NCBI RefSeq assembly: GCF_030247195.1
Contig: NC_080671.1
Location: 99,063,845 to 99,127,844 of the forward strand
DNA: 64,000 nt
From: Topomyia yanbarensis
Taxonomy: Eukaryota; Arthropoda; Insecta; Diptera; Culicidae
Reading direction: 5' to 3'
In this document: one piece after another, positions 47,501-57,369 of the stretch
Position numbering within the stretch: the stretch's first letter is position 1
Layout: each line of letters opens with the position of its first letter
Program-made: the position numbers and the translations under genes
The notes under the pieces: model-generated
Database searches by the model: none
What the model was told of the DNA's origin: nothing
What the model saw: the letters and a program-made list of their open reading frames with translations, nothing else

Positions 47501-47718
47501 TCGATAGCTAAGTCCCAACATACTACGCTACGACCCTCCCGTCTTGGCATGAGGCAGTCCACTTATACGCCTATACACCCACTCTTTTGTCTTGCTTCGG
47601 GGTGGCTGGGTTTACCCCTTACGTGGTTGCCAGTCGCTGCGCCAAACCTGCCTCAGCATGAACAGACCATTCACTCCCTTTTTTGCGCTTGGCCTTTTTC
47701 GCTCCAGCTAACCAATCA

Positions 47719-48240
47719 CTAGTTAGCCGTGCCCGTCGTCTGTTGCTCGGTTCGCCAGATTACCTGTAGCCTACTGGCAATCTGGATGGTAGCAGCCGAG
47801 ACTGCGTTCCACTTCTCCACCGATTGACACATCCGCTGAATAAGGGTATCAGGGGTTGTGTCCCAGCCACAGACGTCAAGCATTGCTCTTCTTTCGACGT
47901 CGAACCGAGGACATACGAACAGTATGTGTTCGGCAGTTTCGTCTACACCTAGGCAGCCCGGGCAGGCTGGGACCTCCGCGTGCCCGAACCTGTGGAGGTA
48001 CTGTCGGAAACAGCCATGGCCTGACAGGAATTGTGTCAGGTGGAAGTGAACTTCCCCATGGGGTCTTCCCACCCAGCTCGATATGCTAGGTATCAGCCGG
48101 TGGGTCCACCTACCTTTCGAGGAGTTGTCCCACTCACGCTGCCATCTGGCGACCGAGGTCACCCTGGTGCGCTCGTGGGCTCCCCTATTTCCACGTAGCT
48201 CAAAGCACTCCTCATCTTCCCGAATGACCAGCCCGACTGG
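47719..48240 (-). pseudogene. R1-clade ORF2 C-terminal domain, out of frame
   Basis: In another frame the protein resumes with REDEECFELRGNRGAHERTR VTSVARWQREW and continues VHFHLTQFLSGHGCFRQYLH RFG and CPGCLGVDETAEHILFVC, a C-x2-C-x8-H-x4-C motif typical of the R1 C-terminus. Compared with the family, roughly 50 residues between RYGG and EDEECFE are missing, so a deletion with frameshift near 48230-48240 separates this from the main frame. Ends TAG at 47719. Confidence 0.85.
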
Positions 48241-50555
48241 CCGCCGTACCTGAGGATAGATACGGCAACGCCTGCCAGTAACCTACGTCTACTGGCGCAC
48301 ACCTTTGAGCTGTTGGACATCATTCTCGATAGAGCCGCAACAGCAGTCGACGCTCTCTTGCATGTATAGTCGACATGGCTGCCGAAGGTCAGCTTGTCGT
48401 CTATAATGACTCCGAGAGACTTCAGACTTCGCTGTGAAGTGATCGCGACTTCTCCCACATGGATAACTGCATGTTGTGCCGACTTGCAGTTGTTGACGAT
48501 AACTACCTCCGTCTTATGATGAGCGAGCTGCAGGCCTCTCGCGCTCATCCATTCCTCCACCTTGCTGATCGCGTGTTCTGCGGTTAGTTCTACCTCAGGA
48601 ATTGACTCCCCGTAGACCTCCAAGGTTACGTCGTCAGCAAAGCCGACGATCTTGACCCCAGGAGGGAACTTCAGTCTCAGAACCCCGTCATACATGAGGT
48701 TCCATAGCACCGGGCCTAGGATTGAGCCCTGCGGGACTCCGGCGGTAATCGGAACCCTTTTCTGACCGGTATCGGTCTCGTATAGCAGTACGCGGTTCTG
48801 GAAGTAACTTTCCAAGATCCAGTACAGACCCACCGGTAGGCTAAGCCGGTGTAACGAGAGCGCGATGGCATCCCAGCTTGCGCTGTTGAATGCGTTCTTC
48901 ACGTCAAGTGTCACTAACGCACAGTATCGAATACCTCGCCTTTTCCGTTGGATCGCTATCTCGGCAGTATTTATCACTGAGTTGAGAGCGTCCACTGTGG
49001 ACTTACCCTTCCGAAAGCCAAACTGGTTGCTTGACAGACCGTCCGTACCTTCCGCGTACGCGGTTAGCCTGTTGAGGATGATCTTCTCAAGCAGTTTGCC
49101 AGTCGTGTCGATCAGACAGATTGGTCTGTACGCCGATGGGTCGCCTGGCGGCTTCCCGGGCTTCGGCAACAGCACCAACTTCTGCCTTTTCCATCTATCG
49201 GGGAAACTGCACTCGTCAAGGCATCTCTGCATAGCTAGCCTGAACATGTTCGGGTTCGCTATGATCGCTGCCTTGAGAGCGTTGTTTGGAACTCCATCCG
49301 GCCCTGGAGCTTTGTTCATTGCTAGGGATTTAGCCACTGCGAGTAGTTCTTCATTCGTCACTGGAGCCACCATTTCGGCCGTGCCCGCACTGTCTCGTAG
49401 TGCAGGTGGCCAGGGGCTTGTGGCTCGAGACGGGAAGAGTACTTCGATAATCGTTGCCAACCGGTCCGGAGACCGTTCTGTGGGTGAGGAGCCCCCTTTG
49501 GTCTTGGCCATCACAATCCTGTAGGCGTCACCCCACGGATTCGCGTTGGCACTCTCACACAGGTTGTCGAAACACGCTCTCTTGCTGCATTTAATGGCAT
49601 TGTGAAGGGCCAATTTCGCAGCTCGAAACACTTCACGGCGGTTCTCTCTTACATCCTCGGTGCGATCTTTTTGCGTCCTACGTCTAGCTCTGAGGCAGGC
49701 TGATCGTAGAGCTGCAATCTCGGCACTCCGCCAGTATACCGGGCATCTGCCGTTTCTTGGCAGGGCTTTTCTCGGCATAGTGGCGCCGCACGCGCGTGAT
49801 AGAACAGCTACCAGCGCATCCCCGCTTAGACTGTAGGTGTTGGCCTCCAGTCCCAGAGCCGCGGTGAAAGCTTCGCTGTCGAAGTGATTGGACTTCCACC
49901 CGCGTACCTGACAGGGATCTCCCGCCCTCGGATGCTGCACACCATAGTTGATCCTAAAGCGGATTGCTAAATGATCGCTATGGGTGTAGCCTTCGTCTAC
50001 CCTCCATTCCATGCCTGGAGCCAGACTCGGGCTGGCAAATGTTACGTCAATCCAAGCCTCCACCCCGTTTCTATGAAATGTACTAGCGAAGCCATTATTA
50101 GCCAGCACAGTATCGAGTTTCGCAAGCGCCTCCATTAGTGCTTGGCCCCTGCTATTTGTGCAGCGGCTGCCCCATTCCACTGCCCAAGCGTTAAAGTCTC
50201 CCGCTATGACTACCGGTTTCCGGCCCACTAGGTCCGACGAGAGCCTGTCGATCATCTGGTTGAAATGTTTTATTGGCCACCTTGGTGGAGCGTAGCAGCT
50301 GCAATAGAACACACCATTGATCTTGGCAATCGCAACACCCTCGGCGGAGGAGTGTATTACCTCTTGAACCGGGAACCGTCCCGTTGTACAGATTGGCACC
50401 ATTCCAGACCCGTCCGACACCCAATTGCCGTTGCCGGCAGGGATGTTGTACGGGTCTGATAGAAGGGCGACATCTGTCCTCGACTCCGAGACCGACTGCC
50501 ACAGCAGCTGATGGGCTGCTGCACAATGGTTAAGATTTAGCTGTGTGACGTTCAC
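48159..50555 (-). CDS. R1-clade ORF2: endonuclease and reverse transcriptase
   Basis: 798 codons from a GTG at 50555. The endonuclease spans about residues 1-210 (VVIAGDFNAWAVEWGS near 118, GYTHSDHLAIRF near 190). The reverse transcriptase follows: NKAPGPDGVPNNALK, YRPICLIDTTGKLLEKII, SNQFGFRKGKSTVDAL, LVTLDVKNAFNSASWD, AGVPQGSILGPVLWNL and the catalytic GFADDVTLEV (about residue 637). All catalytic Asp are present. It overlaps ORF1 as GTGA, where related elements use ATGA, so the start may be a mutated ATG. Near 48230 the frame leaves the family (RYGG then QSGWSFGKMRS), and the last 24 or so codons are frameshifted. Confidence 0.93.
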   Translation of the reverse strand: MNVTQLNLNHCAAAHQLLWQSVSESRTDVALLSDPYNIPAGNGNWVSDGSGMVPICTTGRFPVQEVIHSSAEGVAIAKINGVFYCSCYAPPRWPIKHFNQMIDRLSSDLVGRKPVVIAGDFNAWAVEWGSRCTNSRGQALMEALAKLDTVLANNGFASTFHRNGVEAWIDVTFASPSLAPGMEWRVDEGYTHSDHLAIRFRINYGVQHPRAGDPCQVRGWKSNHFDSEAFTAALGLEANTYSLSGDALVAVLSRACGATMPRKALPRNGRCPVYWRSAEIAALRSACLRARRRTQKDRTEDVRENRREVFRAAKLALHNAIKCSKRACFDNLCESANANPWGDAYRIVMAKTKGGSSPTERSPDRLATIIEVLFPSRATSPWPPALRDSAGTAEMVAPVTNEELLAVAKSLAMNKAPGPDGVPNNALKAAIIANPNMFRLAMQRCLDECSFPDRWKRQKLVLLPKPGKPPGDPSAYRPICLIDTTGKLLEKIILNRLTAYAEGTDGLSSNQFGFRKGKSTVDALNSVINTAEIAIQRKRRGIRYCALVTLDVKNAFNSASWDAIALSLHRLSLPVGLYWILESYFQNRVLLYETDTGQKRVPITAGVPQGSILGPVLWNLMYDGVLRLKFPPGVKIVGFADDVTLEVYGESIPEVELTAEHAISKVEEWMSARGLQLAHHKTEVVIVNNCKSAQHAVIHVGEVAITSQRSLKSLGVIIDDKLTFGSHVDYTCKRASTAVAALSRMMSNSSKVCASRRRLLAGVAVSILRYGGQSGWSFGKMRSALSYVEIGEPTSAPG

Positions 50556-50714
50556 GGCTTCTTCTTATTTACCTCACCGAAGGGACACGAAGGTCCGCCC
50601 ATAGCAAGTTTATGGGCTTGCTTCTTAGCGGTGCAGATAAGGCACTTGTGCGCCTTAGTGCAACCCCGCTCCTTATGCCCCTCCTCGCCGCAGCGACGAC
50701 ATAGTTTGCTCCTG
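50552..50714 (-). CDS. R1-clade ORF1 (gag-like), last 53 codons
   Basis: Contains CRRCGEEGHKERGC, a C-x2-C-x4-H-x4-C zinc knuckle, followed by a second Cys/His cluster (CLICTAKKQAHKLAMGGPSC), the usual nucleic-acid-binding C-terminus of R1 ORF1. It ends at TGA (50554-50552), which overlaps the ORF2 start codon. The N-terminal part is absent because the element is 5'-truncated. Confidence 0.85.
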
Positions 50715-50715
50715 T

Positions 50716-51372
50716 CTATCAGGATCTACAAAAAGAAATTAAGCATAGATCCATACTCTTAAGAAACGAAAATTTCGCGAAAGAGGTTGATCAAATCAAG
50801 CCAAATTCTAAACCTTTCTGGAAACTTTTTAAGGTTCTTAAGAAGCCTCAGAAACCAATTCCAGCTTTGAAGGAAGGTGACCACATACTTCTTACAAACG
50901 AAGAAAAAGCTCAAAAACTTGCTCAGCAGTTTGAGAGCGTCCATAATTTTAATCTCAACGTTGTGAGTCCTATTGAAACCGAAATCTTACAAAAATATGA
51001 AAACGTTTCAAATCAAGTATTGTCTCTAGACGATATTGTTGAAACAAACTGTGATGAGATCAATCCATCATGAAAAAGTTAAAAAATATGAAAGCTCCAG
51101 GTTATGATGGAATTTTCAACATTCTTCTTAAAAACCTTCCCGAAATCACCATGAAATACTTGGTCAAAATATTCAACAAATGTTTTGAATTAGCATACTT
51201 CCCTGAAAGATGGAAAAATGCCAAGATTATTCCTGTTTTGAAGCCAGATAAAAATCCTGCAGAAGCAGCTAGCTATCGACTAATTAGTTTACGCTCTTCT
51301 GTTAGTAAATTATTTGAAAAAAATCATCCAAACTAGAATGGTGCCACATATCAATGAGAATTCTATTTTTCT
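50716..51372 (+). pseudogene. Jockey-clade ORF2, continuation (reverse transcriptase N-part)
   Basis: Resumes in register from the duplicated target (YQDLQKEIKHRS), then FAKEVDQIKPNSKPFWKLFK, GDHILLTNEEKAQKLAQQFE, a stop at about 51071, KNMKAPGYDGIFNILLKNLP, WKNAKIIPVLKPDKNPAEAA and SYRLISLRSSVSKLFEK (motifs 0-2 of reverse transcriptase). It ends near HINENSIFL at about 51372, where the foldback element begins. The catalytic FADD region is absent from the window, so the 3' half is lost. Confidence 0.85.
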
Positions 51373-51669
51373 TGCTACACGGTTGCGTTTCGGCTTCGCC
51401 TCATCAGAAACCAACACTAACTTTATGTCGGAATAGATTAGCGCCGGCTTGACGCAAATCCCTAAAAACTAAAACACACTTTGTGTTTCAATCGAACGAC
51501 TGATCAAACGTGATGTCCCGTCCGAGCAGAAGTTCTGTTTATGCCGATGAGGCACAGTGAAGCCGAAACTTGTAACCTGCTTTCGCATAGGCCTGCTAAG
51601 CCAAGACAAGTTTCGGCTTCACTGTGTCTCATCGGCATAAACAGAACTTCTGCTCGGACGGGACATCAC

Positions 51670-53759
51670 CAGTGTTGCCACAAATAAATCTGTACCGGGA
51701 GCTGAAGAATCTTTTCTATCTGTACTCTTCTATAGAAAAATCTGTAGGGGAGTTATGGTTAAAACCGACACCTTAAGCTTAACTCTTTTTTGGGTTACCA
51801 CAAAATCAATAAAATTATAATTTATACACAGAATTCTTCTTCGGAAAATTCTTAACAAGGCTTAATTTTGTCAGCGCTTCAAAAAATGAATTTCATTAAA
51901 AATTATTGTTTGCAAAACTTGGAAAATAAAGTGACTTCTTTTAGGCACTGCGGGTAAAACCGACACCCCATAGTGGTAAAATCGACACCCCATTTAATTT
52001 ATTTTCCCTCCACTTTATTAAAATCTTTATCTTTACTAAAAATGTGTTATACGCGTGATTAATGTGTGATGCAAAAATGTGCTTTTTGTAGCTTCATCAT
52101 GTAGTGAGGAGAAGAGAGTTCGAAAGCGTAGTATTATAAACAAGAGTATTTTATGCTATAGGATTATTTCTTAGTAATGATATTTCCAAGTAATCCTTAT
52201 GCACATCATTACAACCGTTAGTGTCATTTTATTTCGAAAGAGAAGATTGGCAAGTGTTCTACATTTTGCTAATAGGATTGATTCATTTGTGAGTGACACA
52301 CAACTCTTAGTAAAATTACCTGGTTCAGACTTTCATTTTACGGGACTCTGATAATCCACGTTCTACCGACCATTATCATCACTGTGATAAAGTTCATCTA
52401 TGAGAAACCAACAGAACACTAGAAATTCGGTTTAATGAGCTTTTTGCAGAAATAGCAAAAGCTTCAATAGAATATGATAAGAAAAAATCAAGATTTTTAA
52501 TTTTTAATGAGACTAATAAGAAATAAACACAATTCAAGTATTTCTGTGAATCTTTACTATTACTATAGTGTGCTAATAGTGTAATTGAAATGTCACTAAA
52601 GATCACAGCCATTTGTAATGAATCGCAAATAATTACAACCATGTTAACAGCGTGTCGGTTTTACCCTAACAAAAGGGTGTCGGTTTTACCCCATCAGCGA
52701 ACATTTTTTCTTAAAACCAATAAAAAATATTGAATACCTCAAACTCGTCTTCAATACACCCTGTTAATCATAAGAAAGGCCGATAATAATAGATACTGAA
52801 AAAAGTGGTGATTTGAAAAGCTTTTGTTCGGTTAAAACCTTACAATCTATCAACAAAATTTTACATCCAGTAGAGTATAAACGCTACCGTCGCATGTTTT
52901 GTTTATTTTTATGACATTTGTCGTACTAACGTAAATCCAATTTGTGTTCAAATGCTCTACATAATCGTGCTAATAATAAAGTATTATTATGAAATGAACA
53001 AAAATTTGATTTCTAGGGAATGTTGTGGGGTGTCGGTTTTACCCACAGTGTCGGTTTTACCCATAATTTCCCTACCGGATTCTGTACCCAAACAACAGCA
53101 AGGTTGTTTTTAAAAAATCATTTTAATTATACAGAATTTTCATTCGGGGAACTCAAACCAGACATTCTGACTCGGTTGTTTTATTTAAGCTGGAATTCTG
53201 CAAGAAACCAGTTAGAGGTTCGGACGAGTGTGACTGGGTAATGTCAATATCAGCTCCAGCTCAAATTCTCGCTGCCAATTTAGTTGCAATCAAAGCTGGC
53301 CAACTAAGTGGCGGCGAGAAGTTGAAATGGGGCTGGTAATGTCATTAGGATAGGAGATACCTGCTTACAGGAATTTAAATGGAGCAAGTCAGAGTAAACT
53401 ACTGATTATGTACTCCGAGATGATTCTGTTGACATCACCCCTTTGATTTGCTGAAAGCAGGTTTCTCGCATATCGCATTCTAATCTCAGCTTCAATTCAA
53501 GCTGAATCAGTACCAGCTCCACTTCAGATTCTTGCCATATCTGCTGCCTAACTCTGCGTTTACCTGCTGTTTACTGGGATGCTTCGCAGGGTTAAATTAT
53601 TTTACCTTGCTGTCATGTAAAAAAAATCTGTACCAATCTGTACTTTTTTACAAAAATCTGTAATAATAATTGGTACAGATTCTGTACGGTACAATCTGTA
53701 CCAAAAATGTTTCAAAAATCTGTACCTTTCTAGATAAATCTGTACTTGTGGCATCACTG
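51670..53759. mobile_element. hAT-type MITE with 8-bp target duplication
   Basis: Left end CAGTGTTGCCACAAATA, right end (inverted) CAGTGATGCCACAAGTA, with GACATCAC directly outside both (51662-51669 and 53760-53767). The interior repeats AATCTGTAC many times near both ends and holds a second MITE at 51747-53072. Without it the element is about 760 bp. No transposase. Confidence 0.88.
51747..53072. mobile_element. TA-target MITE with iterated GGTAAAACCGACACC motif
   Basis: Ends GGGGAGTTATGGTTAAAACC (left) and, inverted, GGGAAATTATGGGTAAAACC (right). TA stands outside both (51745-51746 and 53073-53074). The motif GGTAAAACCGACAC recurs near 51760, 51954, 51975, 52655, 52676, 53030 and 53047 in both orientations. 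Architecture matches the MITE at 46133 with a different motif. Removal restores AAATCTGTACCGGATTCTGT of the host. Confidence 0.85.
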
Positions 53760-53905
53760 GACATCACGTTTGAGCAGTCGTTCGATTGAAACACAAAGTG
53801 TGTTTTAGTTTTTAGGGATTTGCGTCAAGCCGGCGCTAATCTATTCCGACATAAAGTTAGTGTCGGTTTCTGATGAGGCGAAGCCGAAACGCAAACATGT
53901 AACAA

Positions 53906-54412
53906 GTAAGGATTTGTGCCCTTCAAGTGCAAAGACTGGTTTTACCAAAAAAAATTTCGCCCTAGTGAGAAATTTGGTGTTTACCCAATTTTCCTCCTTA
54001 GGGTGAAATATAGCATAGTAAGGTAAAGTTTGTTTCAGATTCCTCATACATTTAACAAGGGAAGAAAAAATCGAACAATGGACGCACCGAACTTTGAAAA
54101 ACTATAACGGGTAAACCGTTCATCGAAACCTCCTCAAATTTAGCCAAATAGCTACTCATATTCTACATCATATTTCAAAAATAGCATTGGAACGAAAATA
54201 ACGCATATTTTTTTGACTTTCCGCCTCGGCATCACTGTGCGTCGGTCTGTTATACAATTTCCATGAAATTCTTAATCACATCCGTGTTCTGCCGCCAGTA
54301 TACCATAGATAGGATCTTACTTGTATCGATCCTAAAGTGCCAGTTGGCACATCAATTGAGCCAGGGTGCCAGGGTGTACTAAGATATTTATTAAAATCTT
54401 TATTAACCCTCC
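53906..54412. other. Intergenic stretch, no gene assigned
   Basis: Continues with foldback-related sequence near 53906-54020 (CACCAAATTTCTCACTAGGG in inverse) and then shows nothing I recognise. Confidence 0.4.
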
Positions 54413-54523
54413 GGAAGTCGCGCAAATGGCTCACTGAACGAGCCGCTGTTGCTCTAAGGCAGTGTCGCTAGGTTTTCAGAGCAACGTGCACCCAGTGCAC
54501 TAGCGCGATTGTCGGAAGGTTAA
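54413..54523. mobile_element. Tiny TTAA MITE
   Basis: Left end TTAACCCTCCGGAAGTCGCG; right end inverted TTAACCTTCCGACAATCGCG, with TTAA at both borders. 111 bp. Fits piggyBac-type MITEs. Confidence 0.65.
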
Positions 54524-56387
54524 AATCTTAGTGGAAGCTGCACAGACCCGCTGCAACTGAGCTGCTTTCCGATTTATGTACTTAATTATGCGTTTGAAAA
54601 TTTTATATCTGTTATATATTTATAAATATTCAATTGCCTACTTCGAACTTTTTATAGTATTAATAAAAAGATTTGACTATCTCATCAAATAAAGAAAAGA
54701 AAAAGTCGTGTTCAAATGCGAAAAAAATCTATTTCTTTATAAATTTTAAATATTTTAAATGAACTTAATATTACGATTAAGTTTGAATGTACTTCATCCA
54801 AAAGTTGAGAAACGAACAATTAAAAAAAGTAATTTTTAGCAACGAGGAAACTAAACATACAAAATCAATGTGACCATCCGAAACTTCGAAAAAAATACCT
54901 ACTACATTTAACTCGAAAACTAGATTTGTAAATACAGTGATTAGTGTTTTAATCGTATTCCACACTTTGGAAAACAAATCCTTCACGGATGCTTTTGGAT
55001 CTAATCTCGACTTTCATCATGCCTTTGAACGCTGGCGCTATTATGAATGAGAATTGCAACTGTCGAATGTTTCAGTCTCGCCTAGCCGCAATCTAGCTAA
55101 CCATTCTCACAACAACTGCGCACACGACGAACCTTCGGTATACCTAGTGCTTGTCGCTATGAATAGCTCACAAGCTGTTATTGAAGTGTCCGAAATAGCT
55201 TGCGCGCCTAAACGAAAACAAATAGCTAGGTGGGTTTTTTTTAACATTCGACGCTTCTTGCATATCATTCTCTGACGTCCGTTTTCGATTACGGGTGGGA
55301 CCGTGAATTTACTTCTAGGTAGCACTATAACCGCAGCAATCTGCAATCGCTGAGTAACCAACCAACCGAGCCGCCGAGATTCCAACGTTTACTGTGCCTG
55401 TCTGTCAGTTGGTTCGATCTAGTGGAAAAGAACCGTTAATGGCCGTGAAAATTTAATAAGCATTGCGACAAGCGTCGGATTTGCATACCGGATACATAAA
55501 TTATACTATGGCGGAACCGCCTCTGGAATTGGGAAAATTAGTTTTTCAGTAGCCACATGATTAACTACTTTGGCTCAAACTCTAGGAACATCTGGAATGC
55601 CTGCCGGCGGGAAGAGAGGCACATATGTGTGCCAAATTAGCCGATGGTTTATTCATAAAAAATGAATGATGTTGTTTATAGCACGTCCGTTTCGGTTAAT
55701 CATTCACACCCACGAGGTGTAGAGACATTTGTGAAATGGAATTTTACATCTTGCAGTGGGCCGTTGCTGTTTTTTTTTGAAAAAGGTCATGCTGGGCCCT
55801 ATTACACTCGTTTACAGTTAATTGAATCCTAAACATTTTTTCGTCATTCCCGTAGCAAAAGGGTGGGCCATCTGAAATTGAAAATTCGTCCATTTTTTAT
55901 GCATTGAAAAAAATATTTTTCGCATCTTACAAAAAATATGTTTTCATTTCAAGTTAAGCAAATCGAAAGTATTTACTTGGGCCCATAGATTCTTTATATA
56001 ACATTTTGTGATCACAATTTCTCCTCCCCTAGGTTGAGGGGTTTGACGCTATTGCAAACATCATCAAGCATATTGCGTGCATCAGTGCTAAAGAACCTCT
56101 GACAGACAATTGCTTTAAGATGCTTATTGCATTACGCCTCGATAGTGGTGCATCGAGGAGACCGAGAAAGTCTTATGGCCCTTTTTATGTTTTGTGTTTT
56201 TTATACTTTCATACTCAACCACTAGCCTGTGCGCGGTGGTGTGGCCGGCTGGCGGGTCGACGTGGACTGACTGTTGCGGCGAGCCGTGGTTGTTGACATT
56301 GTTTCGCAGTGTTGGTGGACGGGGCTCACAGTAAGAGTCATTGTGTGTCCTTTTATCGGTCGACTTCGTCATCGTGCACAGGCTAAT
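54524..56387. other. Intergenic, with an unassigned complex segment
   Basis: 55020-55560 is GC-richer and repeat-poor. It holds TCAGTTGGTTCGATCTAGTG at 55407, an initiator-like motif with a partial downstream element at the right distance, so it could be the 5' end of a plus-strand gene; no coding exon follows that I can recognise. 56222-56387 has TAGCCTGTGC mirrored at its right end and may be a small repeat. The rest is AT-rich. Confidence 0.3.
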
Positions 56388-56913
56388 TTAACCCATTCAT
56401 GCCCATGTTGTTTGTGGACAACAACTTTTTTAAACAGCTATAACTTTTGTTTGAGGCAAAATTTCTTCACAAAAGCAAGTAAAGCTAATAAATGTGACTA
56501 TTGCCTTTCATTTGAGTATTAACAGTTGCAAGGATCAGCTCTAGAACTAAAGTTATTGCAATTAGTCTGATTGGATTTCGATGTAGCAGTGTTGCCAGGA
56601 AAGTTTATGTTGATGACGGAAAATGAATTTTTCATATATCTTCGCTATGTTGCAATATTTTTAAAAACTGATAAAACTTATCAATGTAGACTGTCTTTGG
56701 TTACGTTTTCCACACAATAGGACTACTGTAAATATTCTAGAAGAATTGCATTGAGCATTAGAAGGTAAAAATTGAGCAGCTTCTAGCACTGCAAGGGAAG
56801 CACCTACGTTTATGAAAAAAAGCATTTCGTGCTTCTTGAAACCTTCGTTTTCAAAGAATTTTTTTTTTGAAACCCTACATGCACTAGAAAAAAGTTGGGC
56901 ATGAAAGGGTTAA
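56388..56913. mobile_element. Intact piggyBac-type MITE (TTAACCC...)
   Basis: Left end TTAACCCATTCATGCCCATG; right end inverted TTAACCCTTTCATGCCCAAC, with TTAA at both borders (56388-56391 and 56910-56913). 526 bp, no coding. Same family as 34412-37462 (shared AGCAGCTTCTAGCACTGC, AGAAAAAAGTTGG). Confidence 0.8.
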
Positions 56914-57360
56914 TAATAAAATTAATTTAATAAATAAACCTATTAGTTGTCGTTTTTGAATAATTGTAGTTTTTAGTACAGGGATGCAATTGTTATGTGC
57001 TAGTCGTTTGTCTATCTGTGTAGGTGTTCGTCTGAGTATTTGTTACAGTTGGGTTAGGGAATGGATGCAGAACTGGCGAATATGATAGAATGGTGGCTAA
57101 TACTTCCGGTATTCAATTTGTGCATTCGATTCGATGCATTTGGGAAAGTTGGATTGGATAATTTAAGGTACAATTAATTTACCGATGCACATGAATCATC
57201 CATTCTCGGTCAGCATAGCATAATGAAATTATAGACGAGTAAAGTAGTATGATTGCATATTACATGTGTTTTTCTATTCTACTTCATTATTCAGTTATAG
57301 TATCGGCCACTTTATACGTGTTATGATACCTTTTATCACTATATCTCTATATTATACTCT
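56914..57360. other. AT-rich stretch without recognised features
   Basis: No coding sequence, repeat or RNA gene seen. Confidence 0.4.
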
Positions 57361-57369
57361 ATCTGTACT

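Larger units (their letters stand above)
45921..50714 (-). mobile_element. R1-clade non-LTR retrotransposon, 5'-truncated
   Basis: A 4.8 kb insertion flanked by the same 13 bases, TCTATCAGGATCT (45908-45920 and 50715-50727), with a poly-A tail seen as a T run (45921-45929) at its 3' end. It carries the end of ORF1, a nearly intact ORF2 and a long 3' region that itself holds a TA MITE. Long ORF2 without stops shows it is much younger than its Jockey host. Variable-length target duplication, poly-A tail and 5' truncation are standard for target-primed reverse transcription. Confidence 0.93.
51374..53905. mobile_element. Long foldback element, split by a hAT MITE
   Basis: The left arm (51374-51571) runs from GCGTTTCGGCTTCGCCTCAT through GCGCCGGCTTGACGCAAATC to GTGAAGCCGAAACTT. 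The right arm mirrors it as 51608-51669 and, after the hAT insertion, 53768-53905. The inner 60 bases of each arm differ at a single position. Only 36 bases separate the arms. Related modules occur at 22840-23400. It interrupts the Jockey element at about 51373. Confidence 0.85.

Noticed and set aside
47099..47722. Plus-strand frames of 70-103 codons with repeated MRLTFVLT-like phrases
   Set aside because: They translate a short tandem repeat in the R1 3' region and have no start or splice context.
48865..49524. 219-codon plus-strand frame
   Set aside because: It is the antisense shadow of the R1 reverse transcriptase frame, which has clear catalytic motifs.
53841..54047. Minus frame echoing LRFGFASSETDTNF, also seen in translation near 51380
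   Set aside because: The likeness comes from the two inverted arms of the foldback, not from a shared protein.
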